DNA of 6,658 nucleotides from an uncultured Erysipelotrichaceae bacterium (GCA_902795975.1 CADBNE010000047.1:1-6658); one strand, 5' to 3'. Counted from the first letter of the stretch, positions 1 through 6,565 are shown. Numbers and translations are program-made. Notes: generated by a model from the letters alone, not told the origin.

Positions 1-1136
1 ATACTCATTTTAGCACAATACTTTTTAAATGTATCAGGAAGTTTTTCACTCCATAATACTGTCATATTAGGCTCTGGTGCTGATTCTAGATTAGTAAGTG
101 TATGTAGTATACGATATGAGTTTTTAGTAACCATATGTCTACCATCTAATCCTACACCTGATATTGAGCAAGTTACCCAAGTTGGATCTCCTGAGAATAA
201 TTCATCATATTCTGGAGTTCTTAAATGTCTAGCTAATCTTAATTTAATAATAAAATTATCTATCATTTCTTGTGCTTCTTTTTCAGTTATAACACCATTT
301 CTTAAATCTCTTTCAATATATATATCTAAGAATGCATCAACACGTCCTAAACTCATAGCAGCACCATTATTTTCTTTTATAGCTGCTAAATAACCAAAGT
401 AAGTCCATTGAATAGCTTCTTTAGCATTCGCTGCTGGTTTAGATATATCAAATCCATAACTAGCTGCCATCTTCTTAATTTCATCTAAAGCTCTATATTG
501 CATAGATACTTCTTCTCTTAATTGTATCAATGAATTAGTCATAGGCCCTACTAAAGAATCCCAATCTTTTTTCTTTTCAGCTTGTAAGAAATCAATACCA
601 TAAAGTGCTATACGTCTATAATCACCTATTATTCTTCCTCTACCATATGCATCTGGAAGACCAGTAAGTAATCCTACATGTCTAGCCTTTCTTATTTCAC
701 TTGTATAAGCATCAAATACACCTTGATTATGTGTCTTTCTAAATTCATTAAAATATTTATCAACTTCTGGATTTAATTTATATCCATATGCTTCTAGTTC
801 TTGGTATACCATTCTAGTACCACCATATGGATTAACTATTCTTTTAAGTGGAGCATCTGTTTGAAGACCAACTATAACATCATCTTCATCACAAATATAA
901 CCAGGGTTAAAAGAATTAATTCCAGACATATGATCAACATCTATATCTAATACATGTTTTTTAATTTCTTCTAGTAATAATTTTTTGCAAGTTCCCCAAA
1001 TTTTATTCGTTTTATCTGTAGGAGTTTCTAAGAAAGATTCATCACCTTCATACTGTGTATAATTCTTTTGTATAAAGTCTGATACATCTACTTTAGTTTG
1101 CCAAATTCCTTCGTTAAATTCTTTCCATTGTTCCAT
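1..1136 (-). CDS. pflB: Formate acetyltransferase (pyruvate formate-lyase), N-terminal half, cut by window edge
   Basis: This cytoplasmic glycyl-radical enzyme converts pyruvate and CoA to acetyl-CoA and formate in anaerobic fermentation. I translated 378 uninterrupted codons from the ATG at 1134-1136 to the left edge; the protein begins [17 protein letters not shown]. Family landmarks are present in order: [10 protein letters not shown] (about 101-110), [19 protein letters not shown] (162-180, including the substrate-binding Arg region), [10 protein letters not shown] (256-265), SGDPTW (315-320, the active-site Trp region) and [17 protein letters not shown] (351-367). The family is usually about 740-760 residues, so roughly half is here. 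The window ends some 40 residues before the adjacent catalytic cysteines and far before the C-terminal glycyl-radical loop, so activity cannot be judged. A good Shine-Dalgarno, AGGAGG at 1148-1153, fixes the start. It has its own promoter, so it need not be cotranscribed with sigG upstream. The activase gene pflA is not visible. Confidence in the family is very high. Confidence 0.97.
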   Translation of the reverse strand, partial: MEQWKEFNEGIWQTKVDVSDFIQKNYTQYEGDESFLETPTDKTNKIWGTCKKLLLEEIKKHVLDIDVDHMSGINSFNPGYICDEDDVIVGLQTDAPLKRIVNPYGGTRMVYQELEAYGYKLNPEVDKYFNEFRKTHNQGVFDAYTSEIRKARHVGLLTGLPDAYGRGRIIGDYRRIALYGIDFLQAEKKKDWDSLVGPMTNSLIQLREEVSMQYRALDEIKKMAASYGFDISKPAANAKEAIQWTYFGYLAAIKENNGAAMSLGRVDAFLDIYIERDLRNGVITEKEAQEMIDNFIIKLRLARHLRTPEYDELFSGDPTWVTCSISGVGLDGRHMVTKNSYRILHTLTNLESAPEPNMTVLWSEKLPDTFKKYCAKMS

Positions 1137-1147
1137 ATATAAATCAC

Positions 1148-1196
1148 CCTCCTATTATTGCAAAATAATTATAACACTTTGACCTTTTTTCTTCAA
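1148..1196 (-). promoter_or_regulatory. sigma-A-type promoter and ribosome binding site of pflB
   Basis: Read on the minus strand, TTGAAG (1191-1196) is followed after exactly 17 bases by TATAAT (1168-1173). The -10 is preceded by TG plus one base, giving an extended -10. AGGAGG (1148-1153) follows, 11 bases before the ATG. The expected transcript start is near 1161, giving a leader of about 25 nt. This is the best promoter match in the window and fits a highly expressed fermentation gene. I see no convincing Rex-type or other operator palindrome in it. The 92-base gap between sigG and pflB otherwise holds only A/T-rich sequence, without a clear terminator for sigG. Confidence 0.8.
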
Positions 1197-1228
1197 TAGA
1201 TTTACAATATATATTTTATTTATATTAA

Positions 1229-2005
1229 CTATAAAATTTTTTTCTTAATATTATCTAATCCACTTTTTTCTAATCTAGATATCTGTGCCTGAGATATACC
1301 TAATTCTTCACTTAATTCCATTTGTGTTTTACCATATATATATCTAGAATTAATTATATATTTTTCTTTATCTTTTAATTTGTTTAATGCTTCATTAATA
1401 CTTATTTTTTCTTCTAAAGAATACATATTATTCTTTTTATCTTCTAATTGATCACATAAATATATAACATCACCTCCATCATTATATATAGGTTCAAACA
1501 TACTAATATTTTGTTTTAATGAATTTAATGCAAGCATTAATTCATATTCAGTTAAATCTAAATTCTTACATAATAATTTAGAACTTGGTTCACTACCTAA
1601 TACATTAGACAATCTATCTATTTCTTTAGATACTTTATATGCTGTATCTTTAATAGATCTAGCTATTCTAACATCATTATTATCTCTTAAATATCTTTTT
1701 ACTTCACCTAATATCATAGGTACTGCATATGTAGAAAATTTAACATCATGTGACAGGTCAAAATTATCTACTGCTTTTATTAAACCTATACAACCTATTT
1801 GAAATAAATCATCCATATTATCTGTTCTATTATTATATTTTCTTAATATACTTAATACTAATTTTAAATTACCATTAATTATTGCTTCTTTACAACTTAT
1901 ATCCCCGTCTTTATATCTTTTAAATAAATCAATCATTTCATCATTACTTAATACTTTTAAACTAGATGTATTAATACCACATATTTCTACTTTATGTTTT
2001 GCCAT
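1229..2005 (-). CDS. sigG: RNA polymerase sporulation sigma factor SigG (forespore-specific)
   Basis: SigG directs core RNA polymerase to late forespore genes after engulfment during endospore formation. The 258-residue product is close to the 260 of Bacillus subtilis SigG. It opens with KVEICG (5-10), the N-terminal signature that separates SigG from SigF. Region 2 spans about 44-108 with GNLKLVLS, DDLFQIGCIGLIKA, NFDLSHDVKFSTYAVPMI and KRYLRDNN. Region 3 is about 112-175 and includes FEPIYNDGGD (170-179). Region 4 is about 203-256 with helix-turn-helix GKTQMELSEELGISQAQISR (225-244). Asn44 lies in the IINGNL segment and aligns with Asn45 of B. subtilis SigG, the residue reported to mark SigG (not SigF) for inhibition by Gin/CsfB. 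The ATG is fixed by AAAGGAG at 2012-2018, six bases upstream. spoIIGA and sigE, frequent upstream neighbours of sigG, are absent; a cell-wall gene with its own terminator sits there instead. No frame damage is seen. Confidence 0.96.
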   Translation of the reverse strand: MAKHKVEICGINTSSLKVLSNDEMIDLFKRYKDGDISCKEAIINGNLKLVLSILRKYNNRTDNMDDLFQIGCIGLIKAVDNFDLSHDVKFSTYAVPMILGEVKRYLRDNNDVRIARSIKDTAYKVSKEIDRLSNVLGSEPSSKLLCKNLDLTEYELMLALNSLKQNISMFEPIYNDGGDVIYLCDQLEDKKNNMYSLEEKISINEALNKLKDKEKYIINSRYIYGKTQMELSEELGISQAQISRLEKSGLDNIKKKIL

Positions 2006-2011
2006 AACAAG

Positions 2012-2054
2012 CTCCTTTCAAGATTGTTATGACTATCTAATATATTATTTATTC
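2012..2054 (-). promoter_or_regulatory. Candidate SigG/SigF-type promoter and ribosome binding site of sigG
   Basis: On the minus strand GAATA (2050-2054) fits the SigG -35 pattern GHATR. After an 18-base spacer, CATAACA (2025-2031) fits the -10 pattern CATNHTA with one mismatch. The strong Shine-Dalgarno AAAGGAG (2012-2018) follows. The predicted start point is only a few bases before or at that Shine-Dalgarno, so the leader would be very short. A forespore sigma promoter is expected because sigG is transcribed by SigF and by its own product in studied species. In so A/T-rich a region such a match can arise by chance, so this is a moderate call. Confidence 0.45.
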
Positions 2055-2056
2055 AT

Positions 2057-2092
2057 AAAAAAAAGAAAAGTTAATTATTGGTTAACTTTTCT
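2057..2092 (-). terminator. Intrinsic terminator after the VanX-like gene
   Basis: The arms AGAAAAGTTAA (2064-2074) and TTAACTTTTCT (2082-2092) form a perfect 11-bp stem with a 7-base loop. On the minus strand the stem is followed by a run of T (complement of 2057-2063). It lies about 40 bases beyond the stop of the 720-codon gene and separates it from sigG. On the plus strand the downstream tract is poor in T, so it acts mainly in the minus direction. Confidence 0.85.
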
Positions 2093-2131
2093 CAATATTT
2101 TGAATAATTATTATATATTTATTACATAATA

Positions 2132-4294
2132 TTAATTTGTAATATAGAATCCTTCATATAATCTAGAATTTAATGTACCATCATTTCTCATATCATAATG
2201 CCACCATTCTGATTTTAATGAGAAGAATCCTGCATTAGTCATTAATGATTTTAATTTATTAGCATTACTATTATTATGATCTACTACTGATGATTCATCT
2301 AATACTCCATAATTAGTTTGAGCAGAAAGTACTGTACCACCAGAATTAGTAAGTCCCATATCAATTGCTATACCTTGTGAATGCTTAGAATATCCTGTTG
2401 TCATAAACCAACTTAAATTATAACCATTTCTATTAATTGCAGCTCTTACATTAGCATTACTATTATATAAATTCATATAGTTAGTATAAATAGTTTCCTC
2501 AACAGGTGTAGGTCTATATGTATCATATATTATAAAGTTATATCCTTGACTTCTTGCAGATTTTAAAGCATTTTGTAATTTAACAGCTACTGGATATAAT
2601 AGTGGTGCATAATATTCACTTCTACCTATTTTAGAATTACTATACTTAGAAAACTTATATAATTTAACATTAGTTATATTAGGTATACTATATCCACCAG
2701 ATATAAAATTATTAGCATATGCAGATTTAATATCATACTTCATGCTAGGCATTAAATCAGGTAAATTAACCATTATATAATTAGTTAAAACATATCCTAC
2801 ATTTCCATTATATTTAATTTTAATATATTTACCTGTACCATTTGAAATATATGAACCATCTGTATTATAAGTACCACCCACAATAGTTACTTTAGTTCCA
2901 CTTGATAAGCTACCCCATTTATCGCCAGAGTCAGCTGGTTTCTTCATAAAGTTAAGATATCTTGTGCCGCTATTATATGATGAAATCCATGCTGTTGTAC
3001 CATATAATGTATAATCAAAATTACCATATTTAGGTAACTTAGTACCATTATTGTAGTATACTCTTTCTCCATTTTCAGTATACCAGCCATTTTTAGTATT
3101 TACTTTAACTGTATATTGAGTACTAACTCCATTATTAGCTCTAGCAGTAATAGTTGCAGTACCTGCAGATTTAGCTGTTACTGTTGCTTTAGAAGTATTA
3201 CCTGATGTACCATTACTAGATATAGAAACTATATTAGAATTACTACTTGACCAAATTATATTTTTATTTGTAGCATTAATTGGTGATATTGTTACCCCTA
3301 TAGTTCTAGTTACTCCTTGATTTAAAGAAAAACTTGTTGAATCTGTTGGACTTAATGATGAAACTTCACTTGGTGGAGTATATGGTTTTACTACTTCTAT
3401 TCTACATGTTGCATATTTACCATTATAAGATTTAACTGTAATAATTGTTGTACCTTCTCTAAGGGCTGTTACTTTACCACTTATTACATTAGCTACACTT
3501 GGTGAACTACTATACCATGTAACAGTTTTATTTGTAGCATTACTTGGATATATTGTAGTGGATAATTGTAATGTATCGCCTGGATTTAAAGATACTTCAG
3601 AATAATTTAATCCAATCGCACTTACTGGTACTTCAGTAGGCTTATTACTAGTTGAATTACTATTACTTGTTTTGTTACTATTTGATGTAGTATTACTATT
3701 ACTTGGTTTATTACTTGTAGGCGTTACATTACTAGATTGTCTATTAAATACTTGTATTTGTACTCTAGAACTTAATCCATCAGATACTGATATATCTATA
3801 TAACATACTCCTTCTGATATACCTATTACAGTACCATCATCACCTACTCTAGCTATATTAGTATTTGTTGATGAGTATTTTACTTTTTTAGATGTAGCAT
3901 TCACTGGATAAACATCTACATTTATTTTAGCAGAACCTGCTACATATATTTTATTAGCACTTAATTCTGTAATAAAGTATGCTACTGGTATATAATTAGG
4001 ATTATTATTATTACTTGTCTTATTACTTACTTTATTTGATACTTTATTACTAGTAGGTTTACTATTACTAGTATTATTTGTATTACTAGTAACAATAACC
4101 ACTGGTTCAGACTCTTTAACCTTTGGAGTATTAGGATCAACTTTAATATTACTATTTGAATTACTATTATTACTCTTTTTAGTATTACTTGAATCTCCAT
4201 ATTTAGATATTCCTATAATACTAAGTACTATGAATGCTATAAAAAGTATTACAGCTATAAACTGTTTATTGCTATTATTAGTTCCACTAATCAT
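2132..4294 (-). CDS. Membrane-anchored extracellular VanX-type (M15D) D-Ala-D-Ala dipeptidase-like protein with Ig-like (Big_2) repeats
   Basis: Architecture of the 720 residues: one hydrophobic helix (about 11-29) without a lipobox Cys, probably an uncleaved anchor. Then Ser/Asn/Thr-rich linkers (32-100 and 187-220). Three bacterial Ig-like Big_2 domains follow, about 106-183, 225-302 and 311-398, each with a YP/SP-x-NAT-K turn and an SxxG/SxGTATIT-like end. Next are an aromatic segment resembling one cell-wall-binding repeat (402-418) and an SH3-like domain (about 425-510, GTKVTIVGG and NGNVGYVLTNYI). The C-terminal domain (about 515-718) matches VanX/DdpX: YDTYRP with Arg594, SKHSQGIAIDM giving zinc ligands His638 and Asp645, and EWWHYDMR with catalytic Glu696 and zinc ligand His699. 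All core residues are intact. VanX enzymes hydrolyse D-Ala-D-Ala; the exported placement suggests action on wall peptides, which is inference. AGGAG at 4304-4308, nine bases upstream, supports the ATG. Alternative: another M15 D,D-peptidase of VanY type, but the EWWH and YRP contexts favour M15D. Confidence 0.88.
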   Translation of the reverse strand: MISGTNNSNKQFIAVILFIAFIVLSIIGISKYGDSSNTKKSNNSNSNSNIKVDPNTPKVKESEPVVIVTSNTNNTSNSKPTSNKVSNKVSNKTSNNNNPNYIPVAYFITELSANKIYVAGSAKINVDVYPVNATSKKVKYSSTNTNIARVGDDGTVIGISEGVCYIDISVSDGLSSRVQIQVFNRQSSNVTPTSNKPSNSNTTSNSNKTSNSNSTSNKPTEVPVSAIGLNYSEVSLNPGDTLQLSTTIYPSNATNKTVTWYSSSPSVANVISGKVTALREGTTIITVKSYNGKYATCRIEVVKPYTPPSEVSSLSPTDSTSFSLNQGVTRTIGVTISPINATNKNIIWSSSNSNIVSISSNGTSGNTSKATVTAKSAGTATITARANNGVSTQYTVKVNTKNGWYTENGERVYYNNGTKLPKYGNFDYTLYGTTAWISSYNSGTRYLNFMKKPADSGDKWGSLSSGTKVTIVGGTYNTDGSYISNGTGKYIKIKYNGNVGYVLTNYIMVNLPDLMPSMKYDIKSAYANNFISGGYSIPNITNVKLYKFSKYSNSKIGRSEYYAPLLYPVAVKLQNALKSARSQGYNFIIYDTYRPTPVEETIYTNYMNLYNSNANVRAAINRNGYNLSWFMTTGYSKHSQGIAIDMGLTNSGGTVLSAQTNYGVLDESSVVDHNNSNANKLKSLMTNAGFFSLKSEWWHYDMRNDGTLNSRLYEGFYITN
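3635..3736 (-). repeat. Low-complexity Ser/Asn/Thr linker between Ig-like domains 1 and 2
   Basis: Residues about 187-220 of the VanX-like protein are built from short SN, TSN, SNK and SNS units, with a few Pro. At DNA level this appears as repeated ATTACT/TTACTA triplet blocks on the plus strand. It is probably a flexible, wall-spanning spacer. Such runs are prone to change in copy number between strains, but no length variation can be shown here. Confidence 0.7.
3995..4174 (-). repeat. Low-complexity Ser/Asn/Lys linker after the membrane anchor
   Basis: Residues about 41-100 of the VanX-like protein are dominated by Ser and Asn, interrupted by a short Pro/Glu/Val segment (VDPNTPKVKESEPVVIV). 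They include a near-tandem SNKVSNKVSNKTSN unit (82-95). The composition matches wall-spanning spacers that hold extracellular domains away from the membrane. Confidence 0.65.
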
Positions 4295-4303
4295 ACTAAC
4301 ACT

Positions 4304-4324
4304 CTCCTACTATATTTTAGTATA
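4304..4324 (-). promoter_or_regulatory. Extended -10 promoter and ribosome binding site of the VanX-like gene
   Basis: On the minus strand TGTTATACT supplies an extended -10 (hexamer TATACT, 4319-4324). AGGAG (4304-4308) lies nine bases before the ATG. The region where a -35 would sit is the T-rich arm of the preceding terminator and has no good TTGACA match. Transcription would start near 4312, a leader of about 17 nt. No SigG or SigE-type pattern was evident, so expression is probably vegetative. Confidence 0.5.
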
Positions 4325-4334
4325 ACACAATATT

Positions 4335-4368
4335 AAAAAAAATAAAATCAATTAGATTTTATTTTTTT
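4335..4368 (-). terminator. Intrinsic terminator after the deacetylase gene, overlapping its stop codon
   Basis: The arms 4336-4349 and 4355-4368 form a 14-bp perfect stem made almost wholly of A:T pairs, with a 5-base loop. The minus-strand exit side is a run of eight T (complement of 4335-4342). The deacetylase stop codon (4359-4361) is inside the first arm. Because of its A/T symmetry it could stop transcription in either direction, though only the minus direction has a gene ending here. Confidence 0.75.
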
Positions 4369-5189
4369 AACCATTTTTTAAAATCTTTTAATGTAGCATT
4401 ACCATTTATTTTTATTCGTGGTATAGCATATCTTTCACTACTTCTTGTAGCATATTCTGAAGGCGTAAATCTAAAAGCTACTAAATATCCTTTTTGCTCT
4501 AATATTTCTCTAATCATTTGATTATTATCACCATATGGATATGCTAAAGTATTAAATCCAAACTTACTATTTAAATCTACATCTTCAACTAATTCTTCAT
4601 ATGTCATAGATTTAATTCTATGCTTTTTACCCTTAGTATAATAATGCATATTATAAGTATGACTTTGTATTTCAAAATTAGGATAATTTTTTCTTATATC
4701 ATTAATAGCATCCATACCCATAAATCTAGTTTTCTTAGGATCGTACTTATCTGTAGTACTTCTTATTCTACTACCTACTACAAATGTAGTAGCTTTAATA
4801 TTATATTTTTTCAATATTGGATAAACTATATAATAATCTTCATAAAAGCCATCATCAAAAGTAATTAATACAGTCTTTTTACTATATTCTCTATTACCTA
4901 CATACCATTCATAGAAATCATTAGTACTTATAGTTTCATAACCATTATCATGTAAATATTTCATCATAGATTCAAATACTTTCGCACTACCTACCCATTG
5001 ATTATGACGATATATATTCTTTTTATCTTCATCAGATACTATTCTATGAAATGTAAGTACTGGTATTTTATTAGTATATTCATTATCAGCAAATACTTCT
5101 TTATCTTTATTATTAATACTAAATGAAAAAATACATACTATTATAAAACATATTATAACAGTAAATAATAAATACTTATTCCTCTTCAT
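4359..5189 (-). CDS. Membrane-anchored polysaccharide deacetylase (NodB/CE4 domain)
   Basis: This is a metal-dependent carbohydrate esterase 4 protein expected to remove N-acetyl groups from a cell-surface glycan or peptidoglycan outside the membrane. The 276 residues begin with MKRNK and a hydrophobic helix (about 7-25), an anchor or signal sequence without a lipobox. PVLTFHRI (43-50) is typical of the PgaB/IcaB-like branch. The NodB motifs follow: TFDDG (110-114, catalytic base and metal Asp in 112-113), SHTYNMH (176-182, metal His177 and His182, the HxxxxH spacing of the PgaB branch), LAYPYG (215-220) and IPRIKI (256-261, Arg258). All expected catalytic residues are present. The start is supported by AAGAGG at 5202-5207, about 12 bases away, which is rather far. 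The gene lies 40 bases after the Nudix gene with no clear terminator between, so cotranscription is likely. The exact substrate cannot be read from sequence. Confidence 0.92.
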   Translation of the reverse strand: MKRNKYLLFTVIICFIIVCIFSFSINNKDKEVFADNEYTNKIPVLTFHRIVSDEDKKNIYRHNQWVGSAKVFESMMKYLHDNGYETISTNDFYEWYVGNREYSKKTVLITFDDGFYEDYYIVYPILKKYNIKATTFVVGSRIRSTTDKYDPKKTRFMGMDAINDIRKNYPNFEIQSHTYNMHYYTKGKKHRIKSMTYEELVEDVDLNSKFGFNTLAYPYGDNNQMIREILEQKGYLVAFRFTPSEYATRSSERYAIPRIKINGNATLKDFKKWLKK

Positions 5190-5229
5190 ATAACAAACTT
5201 ACCTCTTCAAATAATTTTATAATAAAATA

Positions 5230-5709
5230 TTAAATATGTAAATATCTTTTTAGACTATCTATAAACTTAATATTATTACTTCTAAAAGTACCATTATTTA
5301 TCATAATATCTATCTCTTCTATAGTAAAATATTTAACTTCTTTTACTTCTTCAGGTTGTAATACTAAAGTATTAATATCTATATCTTTATTTATTAAAAA
5401 TAAATTAAATAATCTATTATCATTTTTTAATGTATCTATATTTATAATATTACAATTAGATATATCTAAATTTAACTCTTCCATACATTCTCTTTTTAAA
5501 TTATCTATTATATTAGGCGTATCTACATGTCCTCCTGGTACAACCCATATATCTTTTTCTTTATTCTTTTCTAATAATATCTTATTATCTTTATTAATAA
5601 TAAATATATATACTACCATTATATAATCATCATTTAATGGAGTATCACCTCTTAATATTTTCTTATCTTTATATATTCCATTTTCATCAAATACTTGTAA
5701 CCATTCCAT
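5230..5709 (-). CDS. Nudix hydrolase, substrate unknown
   Basis: The protein hydrolyses a nucleoside diphosphate linked to another moiety, or a similar compound; the Nudix fold does not tell which. From Met at 5707-5709 it is 159 residues and starts MEWLQVFDENG, like many Nudix proteins with an MEWxxVYDE opening. The Nudix box is GGHVDTPNIIDNLKRECMEE (residues 59-78 in this numbering). The REC-MEE core is intact, but the loop is one residue shorter than usual, the first conserved Glu is missing and the usual Gly after EE is Asn. The catalytic metal-binding glutamates (RExxEE) remain, so activity is plausible. Possible earlier starts are ATG 5713-5715 and GTG 5716-5718. I prefer 5709 because it allows a GTGAT element four bases upstream and mirrors the divergent gene. 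It probably heads a two-gene transcript with the deacetylase. Confidence 0.85.
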   Translation of the reverse strand: MEWLQVFDENGIYKDKKILRGDTPLNDDYIMVVYIFIINKDNKILLEKNKEKDIWVVPGGHVDTPNIIDNLKRECMEELNLDISNCNIINIDTLKNDNRLFNLFLINKDIDINTLVLQPEEVKEVKYFTIEEIDIMINNGTFRSNNIKFIDSLKRYLHI

Positions 5710-5713
5710 ATTC

Positions 5714-5753
5714 ATCACATTATAATTATATCACAATAAAAAATATGTTATAA
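5714..5753 (-). promoter_or_regulatory. Extended -10 promoter of the Nudix-deacetylase unit
   Basis: On the minus strand TGATATAAT gives an extended -10 (TATAAT at 5725-5730). GTGAT (5714-5718), complementary to part of the anti-Shine-Dalgarno, lies four bases before the ATG at 5709. The -35 position (about 5748-5753) coincides with the -10 of the divergent HAD gene and is a poor TTGACA match. The predicted leader is about 9 nt, or nil if the upstream GTG/ATG is used. Confidence 0.55.
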
Positions 5754-5766
5754 TATTTTTGGTGAT
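5726..5766 (+). promoter_or_regulatory. Extended -10 promoter and weak ribosome binding site of the HAD gene
   Basis: TGTTATAAT supplies an extended -10 (TATAAT at 5749-5754). GGTGAT at 5761-5766, a partial Shine-Dalgarno, lies three bases before the ATG at 5770. The -35 slot (5726-5731) falls on the inverted -10 of the Nudix gene and matches TTGACA poorly. The expected start is near 5761, giving a leader of about 9 nt. Confidence 0.55.
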
Positions 5767-5769
5767 ATT

Positions 5770-6522
5770 ATGGATAATATTAAGATAGCATTTTTTGATA
5801 TAGATGGAACACTTACTAATAGTAATAAAATAATTACTGATAAAACTAAAGAATCATTAAAATATTTACATAATAAAGGTGTTAAACTTGTTTTAGCATC
5901 AGGTAGATTTGATGATTTCGCTCTAGAATATAATAAAGATTTAAATGTATTTGACTATTTAATATGTAATAATGGTGCTGAAATAATAGATATTAATAAT
6001 AATAAATTAATATATTTTGATAATCTAACTACTAAATTAGATTTAATAATTAATAATATAAATACTAAGAATATTATATTTAATGGATTACATAAAGAAT
6101 ATACATTAGAAGATAATTATAAAGAAAATAATATATATCAAGTAGTTGCTATTACAAAGACTAAAGAAGAAGTAAATAATATAATAGAATTTACTAAGAA
6201 AAATGATTTAAAAGTTACATATATATCTTCTGCATATTATAAAGATATTGATACTGGAAGATATACTACTAATATAAATTTAGAAAATACTTCTAAAGGA
6301 CATGCTATAAAAATATTATTAAGTATATTAAATATAAGTAAAGATGATAGTATATGTTTTGGAGATAATGATAATGATATAAGTATGTTTAATGAATGTG
6401 GTATTAAGGTAGCAATGGATAATGGTATGAAAGAATTAAAAGATATGGCTGATTATATTACATTAAACAATAATGAAGATGGAGTAGCACATTTTATAAA
6501 TGAATATATAAAAAGACAATAA
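5770..6522 (+). CDS. Cof-type HAD-IIB family hydrolase (sugar or nucleotide phosphatase)
   Basis: This cytoplasmic Mg-dependent phosphatase has 250 residues, slightly short of the usual 260-280. HAD motif I is FFDIDGTL (8-15, nucleophile Asp10 and acid/base Asp12), motif II is LASGR (42-46, Ser44), motif III Lys is in TSKGHAIK (Lys176), and motif IV is GDNDND (198-203, Asp199 and Asp203). The stretch between motifs II and III (about 80-170) is the C2B-type cap that sets the substrate. The early NNGAEI (67-72) is typical of Cof proteins. Family members act on sugar phosphates, flavin or pyridoxal phosphates, and the target here cannot be decided. The gene is alone on the plus strand, divergent from the Nudix gene and convergent with the RNA gene at the right edge. 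Its stop codon is inside its terminator. Naming it yidA, ywpJ or similar is not justified. Confidence 0.92.
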   Translation: MDNIKIAFFDIDGTLTNSNKIITDKTKESLKYLHNKGVKLVLASGRFDDFALEYNKDLNVFDYLICNNGAEIIDINNNKLIYFDNLTTKLDLIINNINTKNIIFNGLHKEYTLEDNYKENNIYQVVAITKTKEEVNNIIEFTKKNDLKVTYISSAYYKDIDTGRYTTNINLENTSKGHAIKILLSILNISKDDSICFGDNDNDISMFNECGIKVAMDNGMKELKDMADYITLNNNEDGVAHFINEYIKRQ

Positions 6523-6536
6523 ATATTGTCTTTTTT
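6510..6536 (+). terminator. Intrinsic terminator of the HAD gene, overlapping its stop codon
   Basis: The arms AAAAAGACAAT (6510-6520) and ATTGTCTTTTT (6525-6535) form a perfect 11-bp stem with a 4-base loop, running into a T-rich tract ending at 6536. The TAA stop (6520-6522) starts at the last base of the first arm. Read on the minus strand the same hairpin also ends in T residues, so it can back up the terminator of the convergent RNA gene. Confidence 0.85.
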
Positions 6537-6543
6537 ATTGCAC

Positions 6544-6565
6544 AAAAAAAAGCCAAAAGAACGGC
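6544..6565 (-). terminator. 3' end and T-tract of the minus-strand structured RNA
   Basis: On the minus strand GCCG-TTCTTT-TGGC (6552-6565) can form a short 4-bp stem, with one G:U pair possible only on this strand, followed by eight T (complement of 6544-6551). The local stem is weak. In a 6S-like RNA the long closing helix with the 5' end, outside this window, would supply the main terminator stem. Confidence 0.6.

Noticed and set aside
1160..1185. Rex-like or other redox operator at the pflB promoter
   Set aside because: The GTGTTATAATTATTTTGC segment is only weakly symmetrical and lacks a TTGT...ACAA palindrome.
1196..1228. Possible terminator after sigG
   Set aside because: Only short A/T inverted repeats (AATATA with TATATT) occur, without a stable stem or a proper T-tract, so sigG may read through toward pflB.
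1229..2005. SigF instead of SigG
   Set aside because: The KVEICG N-terminus, the Asn44 equivalent of SigG Asn45 and the close match to SigG through FEPIYNDGGD argue for SigG. No spoIIAA-spoIIAB genes precede it.
4620..4868. An 82-codon plus-strand open frame
   Set aside because: It lies wholly inside the deacetylase gene on the opposite strand, has no ribosome binding site of note and encodes only Ile/Ser-rich sequence typical of an antisense shadow in A/T-rich DNA.
5714..5735. Direct repeat ATCACA (5714-5719 and 5730-5735) as an operator
   Set aside because: Two six-base copies in an A/T-rich promoter region, one of them explained by the GTGAT ribosome-binding element, are too little to support a binding site.
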